Shown here piece by piece: positions 8,746 to 17,581 of a stretch of DNA of 64,000 nucleotides (position 1 is its first letter; every line of letters starts with the position of its first letter). The notes under the pieces are model-generated. The model was given only the letters and a program-made list of their open reading frames with translations. It did no database searches and was not told where the DNA came from. This DNA is from Mariaggregatimicrobium sp964498785 (lineage in GTDB: Bacteria; Zhuqueibacterota; Zhuqueibacteria; Thermofontimicrobiales; Thiofontviventaceae). The position numbers and the translations under genes were made by a program. The DNA is taken from NCBI GenBank assembly GCA_964498785.1, contig CAZCJL010000019.1:7094-71093 (forward strand), given 5' to 3'.

Positions 8746-9537
8746 ATGTTAACTTTTACGCATACATACCTGATTTTGATGGCACATCGAAAGATGAACT
8801 CACGTGACGCCCCCATTCCAAACCCTGAATTGATTTTAGGAAATGTAGTTCCGGACTTTGTGACTCACCTTGGCAGAGATAAATTTCAGGCAATCGCACA
8901 TAATCTGTCCCTGTTTGCCGGGTTAAAACATAAACGGAAACTGGATTGGGGCGCGCTTTTTCATATTTTATGCGATAATTACACCACTCTTAAACGACTT
9001 ACTTTTGATGGCAATTATCATCAGTATTCCCGAAATGGATTTATTGAAAGCCTGTCAAAAGATGTTGATGTCAGCTATTTGAAAAAAATCCCCAAAAGAA
9101 GAATTTTGCAATGCGCGTTTGATGTGCTTGTTATTCGTAAAGAAAGAGATGTGCTGGTAGAAATGTTGACAAGCGCAGAATTGTTTCTGCGCTCTCATTT
9201 TGATGAGATTTTACATCATGTCGCCAGCGTTTATGAAATGGATAAAGATTACTTGCGTATTGGCATTCAGCGGTTTTCGCATGTGTATGGACCAGATTTC
9301 ATTCAGAAGTCCTCCATGCCAGCATATCGATTATTTCCATTGATCAGAAGTATGTTGAATCTTCCCAGTTTAACCGATCCTGATTTCATTTTCAACAAAA
9401 TCGATGCGCATCCGGAACTTATGAAACTGGTGGAGCAGCATTTAATGTTGATTCAACATAACTGGCATGAGCTTTTAGAAGAAACCGTGACCCAGGTGTT
9501 GAAATTTCCTGATTTTCCTGCGGAGATATTTGAGTAA
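8746..9537 (+). CDS. Conserved hypothetical protein, possible metal-dependent hydrolase
   Basis: 263 residues, mostly helical, without a membrane segment. The N-terminal region has spaced His and Asp residues (FTHTYL, GNVVPDFVTHLGRD, AIAHNLS, FHILCDNYTT) that recall the zinc-dependent phospholipase C/ACP-phosphodiesterase-like helical hydrolases, and two more late His (EQHLMLIQHNWH). That resemblance is weak and I do not assign a reaction. The start at 8746 has no Shine-Dalgarno sequence and coincides with the predicted transcription start; ATG at 8779 or 8794 are alternatives. A shared terminator separates it from the convergent FadL gene. Confidence 0.65.
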   Translation: MLTFTHTYLILMAHRKMNSRDAPIPNPELILGNVVPDFVTHLGRDKFQAIAHNLSLFAGLKHKRKLDWGALFHILCDNYTTLKRLTFDGNYHQYSRNGFIESLSKDVDVSYLKKIPKRRILQCAFDVLVIRKERDVLVEMLTSAELFLRSHFDEILHHVASVYEMDKDYLRIGIQRFSHVYGPDFIQKSSMPAYRLFPLIRSMLNLPSLTDPDFIFNKIDAHPELMKLVEQHLMLIQHNWHELLEETVTQVLKFPDFPAEIFE

Positions 9538-9542
9538 AAATA

Positions 9543-9582
9543 AAAAACCTCCCGCATCAAAATTTGAGCGGGAGGTTTTTAA
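9543..9582. terminator. Bidirectional terminator between convergent genes
   Basis: Perfect 13-bp stem, AAAAACCTCCCGC (9543-9555) with GCGGGAGGTTTTT (9568-9580). U-tracts arise on both strands; it serves the hypothetical gene at 8746 and the FadL gene. Confidence 0.9.
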
Positions 9583-9601
9583 TTTCAAAAATTATGTGGA
9601 G

Positions 9602-11080
9602 TTAGAAATTATAGCCAAGACCAAACATGAAATTGTTGACTGTCATTTTGTACAATCCGGCCATATTATCAAAACCATCCTGAGCTTTATTCATTACCCA
9701 TTTATCAACCTCACGATCACCAAGGATGATAGTTTCGTAGCTCGCATAGATATCAAATAATCCGATATCATAACTCAAGCCGATAGATAAAGCATGGCGT
9801 CGGTTGATATCAGGAATAATAATGGTTAATGTTTCATCCGGAATTGCGGAAGGCTCTGTATAATATCCACCTCTTAATTTCAGCGGTTCGGTGATTAAGT
9901 ATTCAAAGCCCAATCCGAGACGAATACCGTCTTCCCAGTTTTCAACGAGTTCGCTTTTTTCGCCATTTTCCAAATCAATTTCAATTACATCCCAGGCTGA
10001 CCATTGAGTCCAGGAAACGTCAGCAGTCACTAACAGGTTTGTAATTCCTTTGTATGCGATACCAGCGCCCAGTGTCATCGGCAATGGCAATGTGGCGTCA
10101 CCTGCGGTACCTGCGGGAATAGTCGGAACAACGGCGCCATTATATATCTGACTAATTCCTCCTTCGATCATTGCCCGGGTCATTGCATCGATTTGATTAA
10201 CCGAAACAAGGTAATCTAACGTTTGATCCACAGCCGCGTCTGTTGCATTACTGGTTTGAGGCATATATGTTGTCGCTGCTATCTTGCCATCGATGGAAAT
10301 ATCATTGTACCAGCTTCCGGAAACACCAATCGATAAATCTTCATTCAAATCATATTTCAAACCAAAATTAAAACCAAAACCAGTTCCATCACCTTCTAAT
10401 TGAGATTCGGTGAGCAGATAATTATAAACGTCATTTGCCAACGGAGTTTGTGACAAAATTGGTTTCATCGATGCATAATCCGGCGAGAATAAAAGCGGAT
10501 TCGGCGTGGTTTGCGGTTTGCGAATTAAAATATCAGCCATTACAAAGCTAAGTCCTACACCGACGGATAATTTATCATTCACTTGATAAGCGAATGTCGG
10601 ATGAATATCAACTATTTGCAGATTATCTTCATAATCATATTCCGGATATTGAGAATGATAATCAGCGGTATTCATGGCATCCCATTCGGATCCAAGTCCG
10701 AATGGTGCGAAAATACTTAAACCAAAGGTCATTTTGTCCATTCCATACACAATACCGGCTGCAGGAATATAAAAAGTTTTTGATTCATTACCGAATTCAG
10801 CAGTCTTAAATACACCAAAAGCCGGAGTGTTTTGAGTTAACGTGTATTTTGCTTCCGGAGAAATTAATTCGAATGATGCTCCAAAATGCAGGCCTTTAAT
10901 TTGGGTTAATCCTGCCGGGTTCCAGAACATTGCGCTCCAATCGTTGGAAACCGCACGATAATTACCTCCCAGCGCAGTGGCGCGCGCGCCTATTCCCGTT
11001 ATACCAACACCTGATGCAAATAATGATGTTGATAGCAAAATAACCAGCAGAAATGCTCCTAATGACAATGTGTTTCTCAT
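9602..11080 (-). CDS. fadL: Outer-membrane long-chain fatty-acid porin (OmpP1/FadL/TodX family)
   Basis: 492 residues with a signal peptide (SLGAFLLVILLSTSLFAS). The mature start GVGITGIGARATALGG is the FadL N-terminal hatch signature (compare NxxG...GxA). Then come WNPAGLTQIKG, the AGIVYGMD/TFGLSIFAPFGLG strands and a long beta-barrel ending in a C-terminal aromatic (MFGLGYNF), typical for Bam recognition. It takes up long-chain fatty acids or hydrophobic compounds. I choose the ATG at 11080: GAGGAGGGAACAA precedes it, whereas the in-frame ATG at 11095 includes that ribosome site. Its position beside a beta-oxidation locus agrees with fatty-acid uptake. Confidence 0.92.
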   Translation of the reverse strand: MRNTLSLGAFLLVILLSTSLFASGVGITGIGARATALGGNYRAVSNDWSAMFWNPAGLTQIKGLHFGASFELISPEAKYTLTQNTPAFGVFKTAEFGNESKTFYIPAAGIVYGMDKMTFGLSIFAPFGLGSEWDAMNTADYHSQYPEYDYEDNLQIVDIHPTFAYQVNDKLSVGVGLSFVMADILIRKPQTTPNPLLFSPDYASMKPILSQTPLANDVYNYLLTESQLEGDGTGFGFNFGLKYDLNEDLSIGVSGSWYNDISIDGKIAATTYMPQTSNATDAAVDQTLDYLVSVNQIDAMTRAMIEGGISQIYNGAVVPTIPAGTAGDATLPLPMTLGAGIAYKGITNLLVTADVSWTQWSAWDVIEIDLENGEKSELVENWEDGIRLGLGFEYLITEPLKLRGGYYTEPSAIPDETLTIIIPDINRRHALSIGLSYDIGLFDIYASYETIILGDREVDKWVMNKAQDGFDNMAGLYKMTVNNFMFGLGYNF

Positions 11081-11199
11081 TTGTTCCCTCCTCATTAAAA
11101 ATTAGTTATTATTTAAACAAACTAAATTAGCAGAATTCTCCGTCGCCTGAAATATCACCTCCTTTTTTGATTCATTTCATTCAATTCAATCGAATTGAT

Positions 11200-13347
11200 T
11201 TAAAATTTTGCAGACACTGAAACGACATAATTTCTTATTGGCGCCAAATTTCTTTCCACCTGGGCATAATTGTAATTGAAAATGTTATTGACGTTTAAAG
11301 AAATTGAATAATTTCCAAAATGATACGCGGCGCGGGTATCAAAAACTTTTTGCGGCACACGTTCTTCGTCCGGGTAGACTTTCACAGTATCCAATTCAGA
11401 GACATAACGATAATCAAGCCCTGTTTCAAAATTTCCTAAATTCAAGTTGAAAGAAAGAGATAACGTATGCTCCGGCCGATAGGCAAGCGTTTTTCCGGTA
11501 CTTACATCTTCAGGATCGAGCATTGTATAACTCACTGACGATTGGATTCGACGTTTCCAAAAACTGGATTGAATTAAAAATTCCAGTCCCCGAATTCGGG
11601 CGCGGTTTACATTGGAAAATTGAACAACGTTTTGGACATCCCGTTCCGGTTCGATAAAATTCCAGTAATCATTATGAAAAGCCGCCACATCCACCAACAA
11701 GTGTTCATTGATAATCTGGTTCAATCCGACCTCATAAGACCAGGCGCGTTCGGCTTTCAAATCCGGATTGGGAATAACCTTAAACCCGGATGTCATGGTC
11801 TGGGAGAATAATTCCGCCATTGTCGGTGTGCGAAATCCGCGTCCAATGGAGGCGCGCGCTGTGGTAATAAGTGATGGTTTTATGGTGAATCCAAGTTTGG
11901 GATTGAATTGTGTATCTTCCAGTCCGGTATCCACCTTGTGATGGTCAAATCGCATTCCCAATGTTGTTGAAATTAAATCACTCAGATGAAACTCATCCTG
12001 GAGGTATGCGGCAATGGTTGAGCCGTCATGATCACCGAATATCGCCGATTCCGTGATGTCATAAATCCCCTCTATCCCAAATGTGAATGAGTGCTGTTTA
12101 TTAAGCATGTAATCCGCCTGAATTTCGATTCCCAATTTTTGGGCGTCAGAAAAATCGTCATTGTCCTGGTAATCATGTTGCCAATAACTTTTAAAATAAG
12201 ACGTGCGGATTTTATAGGTAAATTTTTGATTAATGAGCTGGCGGTAAACTGTATTGAAGCTAAATTTATAGGAATTGCTGCGGTCATTTACCGAGACAAC
12301 CGGGACCATCAATGCGTCGTGTTGATTCCGCCACAAGTAAACATCGCCGGCTTTGCCTTCGACATAATTGCTTTGTAAGGTCAGTTGCGACTGCTGACTG
12401 AATTTTACATCAAAACGCCCCAGCAGATTCCATTTGATATAATCGGTATTTTGTTTGTAACCGGTAGATTTAATATGACCGGCAGAAATCATCATCCCGG
12501 TTTTTTTCCATTTTCGGGTATGAACCACATCGGCGCGGGTGTAATAAAGCAGATCATCCGTCCAATCCCATTCCGGATAATATGGCTCATCATAAACACC
12601 GGTCGTAAGTTTTACTTCGGTAAAAGGCACCTCAGATGGTTCTTTGCTGATGATATTGATCACACCGCCCAGTGCGTGTGATCCGTATAGAGCAGAACCA
12701 GCGCCTTTTACGACTTCGACGCGGCTTATTTGCGAGATCGGGATAATATCCCATTTAATATCGCCGCTGTCGCCAGGCATCATGGGAATTCCGTCTACGA
12801 GCAACAGTACACGGCTGCCGGCGCCGAGTGTGTACCCGGAGGAACCTCGGATATTCACATCGCCTTCAACAACAGTGACGCCGGGTGTGTATTCCAGAAC
12901 TTCATCCAGAAAGTTTCTGTTTTTTCGTTCGATATCTTCCGTTGTGACAAGGCTGACGCTATTGGGAACATCCTGAAAACTCTGCGCTTTTTTCCCGGCA
13001 GTCACAACCAGAGCCGGCGTTTTAATCACGGTTTGTTCCAACTCGTAATTCACAGTTGTTGTTTGTTGAGCAATAATGGAGATCACTTTTTCCTGCGGTT
13101 TGTACCCCATCATCGTGGCTTTGATTGTATATTGCCCGGCTGGAATTTTAGTGAGCTGAAAATTGCCTTCCAAATCACTGATTGTCCCCATGATTGTTCC
13201 GACGACAATAATATTTGCTCCTGGCAGCGGATCATTGCTTTTGGCGTCCAGAATGACGCCACTCAGACTGCCTTTAATCGTATTTTGGGCAAATCCCGTG
13301 TATATAAATATAAAAAGTAGTAACGTTGTAAGAATAAACTTTTTCAT
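11200..13347 (-). CDS. TonB-dependent outer-membrane receptor
   Basis: 715 residues. A signal peptide (to GFAQ, residue 20) is followed by a CarboxypepD_reg-like domain (~25-105, GVILDAKSNDPLPGANIIV), a plug (~120-230, with RGSSGYTLGAGSRVLLLVDGIP and VEVVKGAGSALYGSHALGGVINI) and a 22-strand-type barrel ending in VSVSAKF. The ligand is unknown; such receptors import siderophores, vitamin B12, glycans or peptides using TonB-ExbBD energy. The lipoprotein gene ends 15 bp upstream, so they share a transcript. The two lie beside the FadL gene, but nothing ties the receptor to lipids directly. Confidence 0.93.
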   Translation of the reverse strand: MKKFILTTLLLFIFIYTGFAQNTIKGSLSGVILDAKSNDPLPGANIIVVGTIMGTISDLEGNFQLTKIPAGQYTIKATMMGYKPQEKVISIIAQQTTTVNYELEQTVIKTPALVVTAGKKAQSFQDVPNSVSLVTTEDIERKNRNFLDEVLEYTPGVTVVEGDVNIRGSSGYTLGAGSRVLLLVDGIPMMPGDSGDIKWDIIPISQISRVEVVKGAGSALYGSHALGGVINIISKEPSEVPFTEVKLTTGVYDEPYYPEWDWTDDLLYYTRADVVHTRKWKKTGMMISAGHIKSTGYKQNTDYIKWNLLGRFDVKFSQQSQLTLQSNYVEGKAGDVYLWRNQHDALMVPVVSVNDRSNSYKFSFNTVYRQLINQKFTYKIRTSYFKSYWQHDYQDNDDFSDAQKLGIEIQADYMLNKQHSFTFGIEGIYDITESAIFGDHDGSTIAAYLQDEFHLSDLISTTLGMRFDHHKVDTGLEDTQFNPKLGFTIKPSLITTARASIGRGFRTPTMAELFSQTMTSGFKVIPNPDLKAERAWSYEVGLNQIINEHLLVDVAAFHNDYWNFIEPERDVQNVVQFSNVNRARIRGLEFLIQSSFWKRRIQSSVSYTMLDPEDVSTGKTLAYRPEHTLSLSFNLNLGNFETGLDYRYVSELDTVKVYPDEERVPQKVFDTRAAYHFGNYSISLNVNNIFNYNYAQVERNLAPIRNYVVSVSAKF

Positions 13348-13362
13348 AATATTGAATCCAAC

Positions 13363-14160
13363 TTATTCTGGAAACTTAATATTAAAATCAGGACCATCGG
13401 CAATCGTATTAATTTCAACTTCATACGGATCTAAATTTAATCCGCCAATACTGCCGGAATATAAAATATCTTGTAACGACAGCGATTGATCCTGTTTAAA
13501 AACCAGAACTCCTGTGGCGACAAAAGTTCCGGGAAAGGTGTTAATTTTATATTGAGTGGAATCAGTGCCCACTTCAATTTTATCGCTGAAGCTAATATCT
13601 AACAGAGTGGGTAAAACAGTCGGGAATAGAGAAAATTTGGTTGTGGCGATCACACGAACTTCCAAAACTGAATCAGGCCATGCGCCTTCAAAAGTAATGT
13701 TCCCGACAATTTTGGTATCTGTAATTCGATGAGCATTTGATCGATTGACATGGATATTGATGTCGGTCACTTCATCTCTGTCATGGGAGATCACGATTTC
13801 ACCGGGTGCGAGTGAGTCTGTCCCGGAAAAATGAAGTCCGCAGATGCTTAAAATATCCCATACTGAACCTTTTTCACGCCAGGCAACACCGACCACTTTG
13901 TATGTGCCTGGTTTTAAGTAAAATGCGTATTCCTGTGAATCAAGGTTTAGCGGAAGGTTTTCGCCAATGATAAGGTCTTCAAGACCAGAGGGAGGAAATT
14001 GATTCGCAGCCACAAGTCGAATTTCGGCAGGCTCTGCCGGCCACTCTCCACTGTATGAAATCGTACCTTGTACATGACTTCGAATCGGTTCTAAACCGCG
14101 GTCGATGGTGCAATTAGCGAAAATCAAAAAAACAAATAATGTGGAATTTAATATTTTCAT
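13363..14160 (-). CDS. Lipoprotein with two tandem copies of a beta-sandwich-like domain
   Basis: 265 residues with a lipoprotein signal (FLIFANC, Cys17). Two homologous halves follow. Both begin G-x-I-(S/T)-(Y/F)-x-G-x-W-P (GTISYSGEWP ~residue 33; GNITFEGAWP ~153), continue with E(I/V)R(L/V)(V/I)A, and end with a Tyr/Phe-rich strand then a '(D)IL...GLxLxPxE(I/V)' stretch (SICGLHF... / SGSIGGLNLDPYEV). This is an internal duplication. It is the first gene of a two-gene operon with the TonB receptor, so it is probably a surface or periplasmic accessory binding protein; the function itself is not recognised. Confidence 0.75.
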   Translation of the reverse strand: MKILNSTLFVFLIFANCTIDRGLEPIRSHVQGTISYSGEWPAEPAEIRLVAANQFPPSGLEDLIIGENLPLNLDSQEYAFYLKPGTYKVVGVAWREKGSVWDILSICGLHFSGTDSLAPGEIVISHDRDEVTDINIHVNRSNAHRITDTKIVGNITFEGAWPDSVLEVRVIATTKFSLFPTVLPTLLDISFSDKIEVGTDSTQYKINTFPGTFVATGVLVFKQDQSLSLQDILYSGSIGGLNLDPYEVEINTIADGPDFNIKFPE

Positions 14161-14246
14161 TTGAAATCAAATATTATTCAATTGTTAATAAAAAAAAATC
14201 CTCAAGGGGATTTCGGAATTGAAGTTAAGTTTATTAAAGTTCACTA

Positions 14247-14275
14247 AAAATAATATATTTCCTTTAAAATGTCAA
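14247..14275 (-). promoter_or_regulatory. Possible promoter for the lipoprotein-TonB receptor operon
   Basis: On the minus strand TTGACA (14275-14270) and TATTTT (14252-14247) are 17 bp apart, about 87 bp before the lipoprotein ATG. The region is very A/T-rich, so chance matches are possible. Confidence 0.4.
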
Positions 14276-14334
14276 GTAATTTTTCCAAAAAAACAAGGCG
14301 ATTTAAGTAACTAATTATTAAATAGAAAAAGCAC

Positions 14335-14362
14335 TTGACATTTTGAAGAATTTTTGTATATT
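14335..14362 (+). promoter_or_regulatory. Promoter of the fatty-acid degradation locus
   Basis: TTGACA (14335-14340), 16-bp spacer, TATATT (14357-14362), immediately followed by the FadR-like palindrome. Strong by the local consensus. Confidence 0.75.
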
Positions 14363-14364
14363 AA

Positions 14365-14382
14365 TGAATGAGTATTCATTCA
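14365..14382. promoter_or_regulatory. FadR-type operator palindrome
   Basis: TGAATGAGTATTCATTCA; read on the minus strand it is TGAATGAATACTCATTCA. This fits the published Bacillus FadR box TGAATGAMTANTCATTCA (recalled, not looked up). It starts 2 bp after the -10 and covers the expected transcription start, an ideal position for repression relieved by acyl-CoA. The first gene downstream is a TetR-family repressor, so autoregulation is likely. Confidence 0.75.
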
Positions 14383-14450
14383 CAGATTTTTAACACATTT
14401 TGCCATCCTTCAGATATTGGTAACATTGGATCGAATTCAATAGATGTTAA

Positions 14451-14464
14451 ATTGATCGATCAAT
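14451..14464. promoter_or_regulatory. Perfect palindrome in the leader of the fad operon
   Basis: ATTGATCGATCAAT is a perfect 14-bp palindrome, 47 bp before the regulator's ATG. It may be a second regulator's site; no cognate protein is assigned. Confidence 0.35.
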
Positions 14465-14510
14465 ATTTTTTGCTTTTTAAACTCACTTGACTTATCCATC
14501 CGGAGACCGT

Positions 14511-15092
14511 ATGAATATAACGAATGATAAAAGAACGCGAATACTAAAAGCTGCTGCCAGGGTTTTTTCTAAAAAAGGTTTTTTTAAATCAACTGTTTCG
14601 GAAATTGCAAAGGAAGCCCAGGTAGCAGACGGTACGATCTATCTCTATTTCAAAAATAAGGATGATATTCTTATTTCATTGTTTGAAGATGAAATGGCGT
14701 CTGTCATTCGGGATATAAAGCAAGAATTATCTTCACTTTCGACTGCAGAAGATAAAATTCGTAAATTTATAGAAAAACATCTTGCCCTGATCGATGAAAA
14801 TCGCGAATTGGCAGAAGTGATTCAAATTGAATTACGTCAGAGCCATAAATTTATGAAAGAGTATAGCGGAACGAAATTTCGTGATTATGTTAACATCATC
14901 TCAGCGATCATCAACGAAGGTCAAAAAAATGGGGAATTCAACAAGAATATAATTCCGGGCATTGCTAAAATAATTCTTTTTGGGTCACTGGATGAAATTT
15001 CAAATTACTGGGTACTCTCTAAACGGAAAAAATACCGCCTTTCACTTTGCGCACAAATGGTCGGAGATATATTTTTGAGTGGCATCAAATAA
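14511..15092 (+). CDS. fadR: TetR/AcrR-family repressor, probably FadR-like
   Basis: 193 residues. The N-terminal helix-turn-helix (residues ~8-55) matches TetR: RILKAAARVFSKKGF, STVSEIAKEAQVADGTIYLYFKNKDDIL. The C-terminal helical half (IEKHLALIDENRELAEVIQIELRQS) is the ligand/dimer domain seen in Gram-positive-type FadR (YsiA-like) regulators, which release DNA on binding long-chain acyl-CoA. The start is at 14511, preceded by CCGGAG; the upstream in-frame TTG (14487) lacks a site. It is the first gene of the beta-oxidation cluster, 33 bp before the thiolase, and a FadR-like palindrome lies in its promoter, so auto- and operon repression is likely. Confidence 0.9.
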   Translation: MNITNDKRTRILKAAARVFSKKGFFKSTVSEIAKEAQVADGTIYLYFKNKDDILISLFEDEMASVIRDIKQELSSLSTAEDKIRKFIEKHLALIDENRELAEVIQIELRQSHKFMKEYSGTKFRDYVNIISAIINEGQKNGEFNKNIIPGIAKIILFGSLDEISNYWVLSKRKKYRLSLCAQMVGDIFLSGIK

Positions 15093-15125
15093 TAAAAAAG
15101 TAGTATCAAAAAAAATGGAGGCTTT

Positions 15126-16316
15126 ATGAAAGAAGTGGTTTTGGCAGGCGGAGTGAGAACTCCGGTGGGAAATTTTGGTGGCGCTTTGCGAGATGTCACT
15201 GCGCAGGAAATGCTGAAAATTGTATTCATGGAAGTATTAAAACGAACGTCGATAGATCCGCAGTTGATTGACGACGTTATTGCCGGTTGTATTATCCAAT
15301 CGTCAGATGCGCCAAATATTGCCCGCGTTGGCGCATTAATGGCAGGAATACCTGATACAGTACCGGCTTACACTGTCCAGCGAAATTGTGTGTCCAGTAT
15401 TCAAGCTGTAACGTCTGCTTATCAGGCAATTCAGGCAGGCGACGGAGAAATGTTTCTGATTGGTGGAACAGAGAGTATGTCAAATTCCCCTTATGTTCTT
15501 CGCAAGGCCCGATTCGGATATCGACTGCGGAATGGGGCGCTCGTAGATACTTTGTGGGAAGGATTAACAGATCCAGTCGTTGGTCAGATAATGGGACACA
15601 CCGCAGAAAATGTCGCTGAAAAATATGGCATTACTCGTGACGAGCAGGATGAATACGCGATGTTGAGCCATAAAAAAGCATTTCGGGCTACCAGAGAGGG
15701 ACGATTTAAAGATGAGATTGTTGTGATGCAGATTCCCAAAAAAATGGCGGGCCGGGAAGTGACGCCGGAAACGTTTGCCGAAGATGAATGTATCAATATT
15801 GGTTTGAATAAGCAGATGTTGTCCCTTTATCCCACAGTTTTTAAAGAAAATGGTACTGTGACTCCGGGAAATGCCTGCCCCATTAGCGATGGCGCTGCTG
15901 CGATGCTGGTAATGACAACGGACAAGGCGAAAGAATTAGGATTAACGCCGGAGTTTTATGTGAAATCGTATGGATATGCTGCTTTAAGTCCGGCTTATAT
16001 GGGAGAAGGTCCTATTTTCGCTGTTCCCAAAGCATTAGAGCGGGTAAACCTTAAAATGGATGATATCGACTTTGTAGAAATTAATGAGGCATTCGCAGCC
16101 CAGGTGATTCCCTGTCAACGCGAGTTAAAAATTCCAGATGAAAAATTTAATGTGAACGGCGGAGCGATCGCACTGGGGCATCCTGTGGGAGCAACCGGTG
16201 CAAAATTAATGGTTTCGATGATGCATATCTTAAAAAACAGGGATGCAAACCTGGGTTTGGTTTCGGCGTGTGTTGGCGGGGGAATGGGCGGCGCAATTGT
16301 TATCGAGCGAAAATAA
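15126..16316 (+). CDS. fadA: Acetyl-CoA C-acyltransferase (3-ketoacyl-CoA thiolase)
   Basis: 396 residues, the usual thiolase length. The catalytic nucleophile is Cys88 in RNCVSS; INEAFA, the GGAIALGHPVGATGA His and Cys in SACVGGGMGG complete the active site. It cleaves 3-ketoacyl-CoA to acetyl-CoA plus a shortened acyl-CoA in the last step of beta-oxidation (a biosynthetic direction is possible for this family). TGGAGG precedes the start. The gene lies between the FadR-like regulator and the hydroxyacyl-CoA dehydrogenase, all co-directional with gaps of 20-35 bp, so it belongs to the same operon. Confidence 0.95.
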   Translation: MKEVVLAGGVRTPVGNFGGALRDVTAQEMLKIVFMEVLKRTSIDPQLIDDVIAGCIIQSSDAPNIARVGALMAGIPDTVPAYTVQRNCVSSIQAVTSAYQAIQAGDGEMFLIGGTESMSNSPYVLRKARFGYRLRNGALVDTLWEGLTDPVVGQIMGHTAENVAEKYGITRDEQDEYAMLSHKKAFRATREGRFKDEIVVMQIPKKMAGREVTPETFAEDECINIGLNKQMLSLYPTVFKENGTVTPGNACPISDGAAAMLVMTTDKAKELGLTPEFYVKSYGYAALSPAYMGEGPIFAVPKALERVNLKMDDIDFVEINEAFAAQVIPCQRELKIPDEKFNVNGGAIALGHPVGATGAKLMVSMMHILKNRDANLGLVSACVGGGMGGAIVIERK

Positions 16317-16338
16317 TAAAAAATAAAGGAGTGAAGTT

Positions 16339-17547
16339 ATGTATATTTATAAAGCTGCGGTTGTTGGCGGAGGAACCATGGGGGGAAGCATTGCCCAGGT
16401 AATTACGTACTCCGGGCTTCCGGTTGTAATTAAGGATTTGGAGCAAAAATATGTGGACACCGCTTTGAACAAGGTTCGATCCATATATCAGTCACGGGTA
16501 GACAAGGGTAAAATGAGTTCCGGAGAAATTGAACCAAAAATTGCTTTAGCGACAGGAACGTTGAATTATGACGATTTCAGTGATGTCGATATCGTGATAG
16601 AAGCGGTGACAGAGGACATCGATATTAAGAAAAAGGTTTTTCAGGAATTAGATGAAATTTGTCCGGAAAGCACAATTTTGGCAACCAATACCTCGGCGCT
16701 GTCTATTTCCGAAATTGCGTCGGTCACGAAACGTCCGGAAAAGGTCGTTGGAATGCATTTCTTCAATCCGGCACATGTAATGAAACTGGTGGAAGTGATT
16801 CCGGGTGTCCAGACCTCCGAAGAAACCGTGATGGATGTGATTGCATTTACAGAATCGCTTCGTAAAATGGCGGTACGTGTGGAAGAATGTCCGGGTTTCC
16901 TTGTTAATCGCCTGTTAATGCCTTACTTGAACGAGGCTGTGCTTGCATTACAGGAAGGTTCGGCAACTGCCTCGGAAATGGACAAAGCTTTGGTCGAGTT
17001 TGGTATGCCAATGGGACCGTTTACATTAATGGATATGCTGGGTCTCGACGTCTGTTACAAGGTATCATTGATCATGGAAGACGCTTACGGTCCAAGAATG
17101 GCCGCTGCATATTTAAGCGAAAAATTGTATAAATTAGGACGACTTGGGCAAAAATCCGGAGAGGGTTTTTATGATGATGATGGTTCCGAGAAAAAACTGG
17201 CGCAAATTGTTAAAGAAGTGCAGACTGAAAAATCCCTGCAAAAAAAGAAATTTACTCCGGAGCGTTTGTTATACTTGATGGTGAATGAGGCTGTACTTGT
17301 TCTTCAGGAAAAAATTACATCGGTGACAGACATCGATATCGCAATGATGGCAGGGACCGGTTTTCCGCAGGAAATTGGCGGGCCATTGAAATATGCCGAT
17401 GAAGTAGGATTGGATGTTGTTTTGAACGGATTAGAAAAATTTAAGGATGAGTACGGTTTTCGATTCTGGCCGGCATATATGCTCAAAAAAATGGTCTGCG
17501 GTGGCCTGTTAGGTAAAAAAACGGGGCGCGGTTTTTATACACATTAA
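16339..17547 (+). CDS. 3-Hydroxyacyl-CoA dehydrogenase with duplicated C-terminal domain
   Basis: 402 residues. It has an N-terminal NAD-binding Rossmann fold (VVGGGTMGGSIAQ at ~8-20), then HFFNPAHVMKLVEVI with the catalytic His, and ECPGFLVNRLL. Two 3HCDH C-terminal domains follow, each ending with a 'K-(S/T)-G-(E/R)-GFY' motif (QKSGEGFYDD and KKTGRGFYTH). Stand-alone Hbd/PaaH enzymes are about 280-300 residues, so this resembles the dehydrogenase half of FadB freed from its hydratase. It oxidises 3-hydroxyacyl-CoA to 3-ketoacyl-CoA with NAD+. The hydratase activity is supplied by the next gene. Confidence 0.94.
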   Translation: MYIYKAAVVGGGTMGGSIAQVITYSGLPVVIKDLEQKYVDTALNKVRSIYQSRVDKGKMSSGEIEPKIALATGTLNYDDFSDVDIVIEAVTEDIDIKKKVFQELDEICPESTILATNTSALSISEIASVTKRPEKVVGMHFFNPAHVMKLVEVIPGVQTSEETVMDVIAFTESLRKMAVRVEECPGFLVNRLLMPYLNEAVLALQEGSATASEMDKALVEFGMPMGPFTLMDMLGLDVCYKVSLIMEDAYGPRMAAAYLSEKLYKLGRLGQKSGEGFYDDDGSEKKLAQIVKEVQTEKSLQKKKFTPERLLYLMVNEAVLVLQEKITSVTDIDIAMMAGTGFPQEIGGPLKYADEVGLDVVLNGLEKFKDEYGFRFWPAYMLKKMVCGGLLGKKTGRGFYTH

Positions 17548-17581
17548 TTAAATGAATTTAACAATTTCATAAGGAGAACTT

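Noticed and set aside
12730..13320. Plus-strand 196-codon frame opposite the TonB receptor
   Set aside because: It mirrors the codon pattern of the receptor's N-terminus; His/Cys-rich composition is an antisense artefact.
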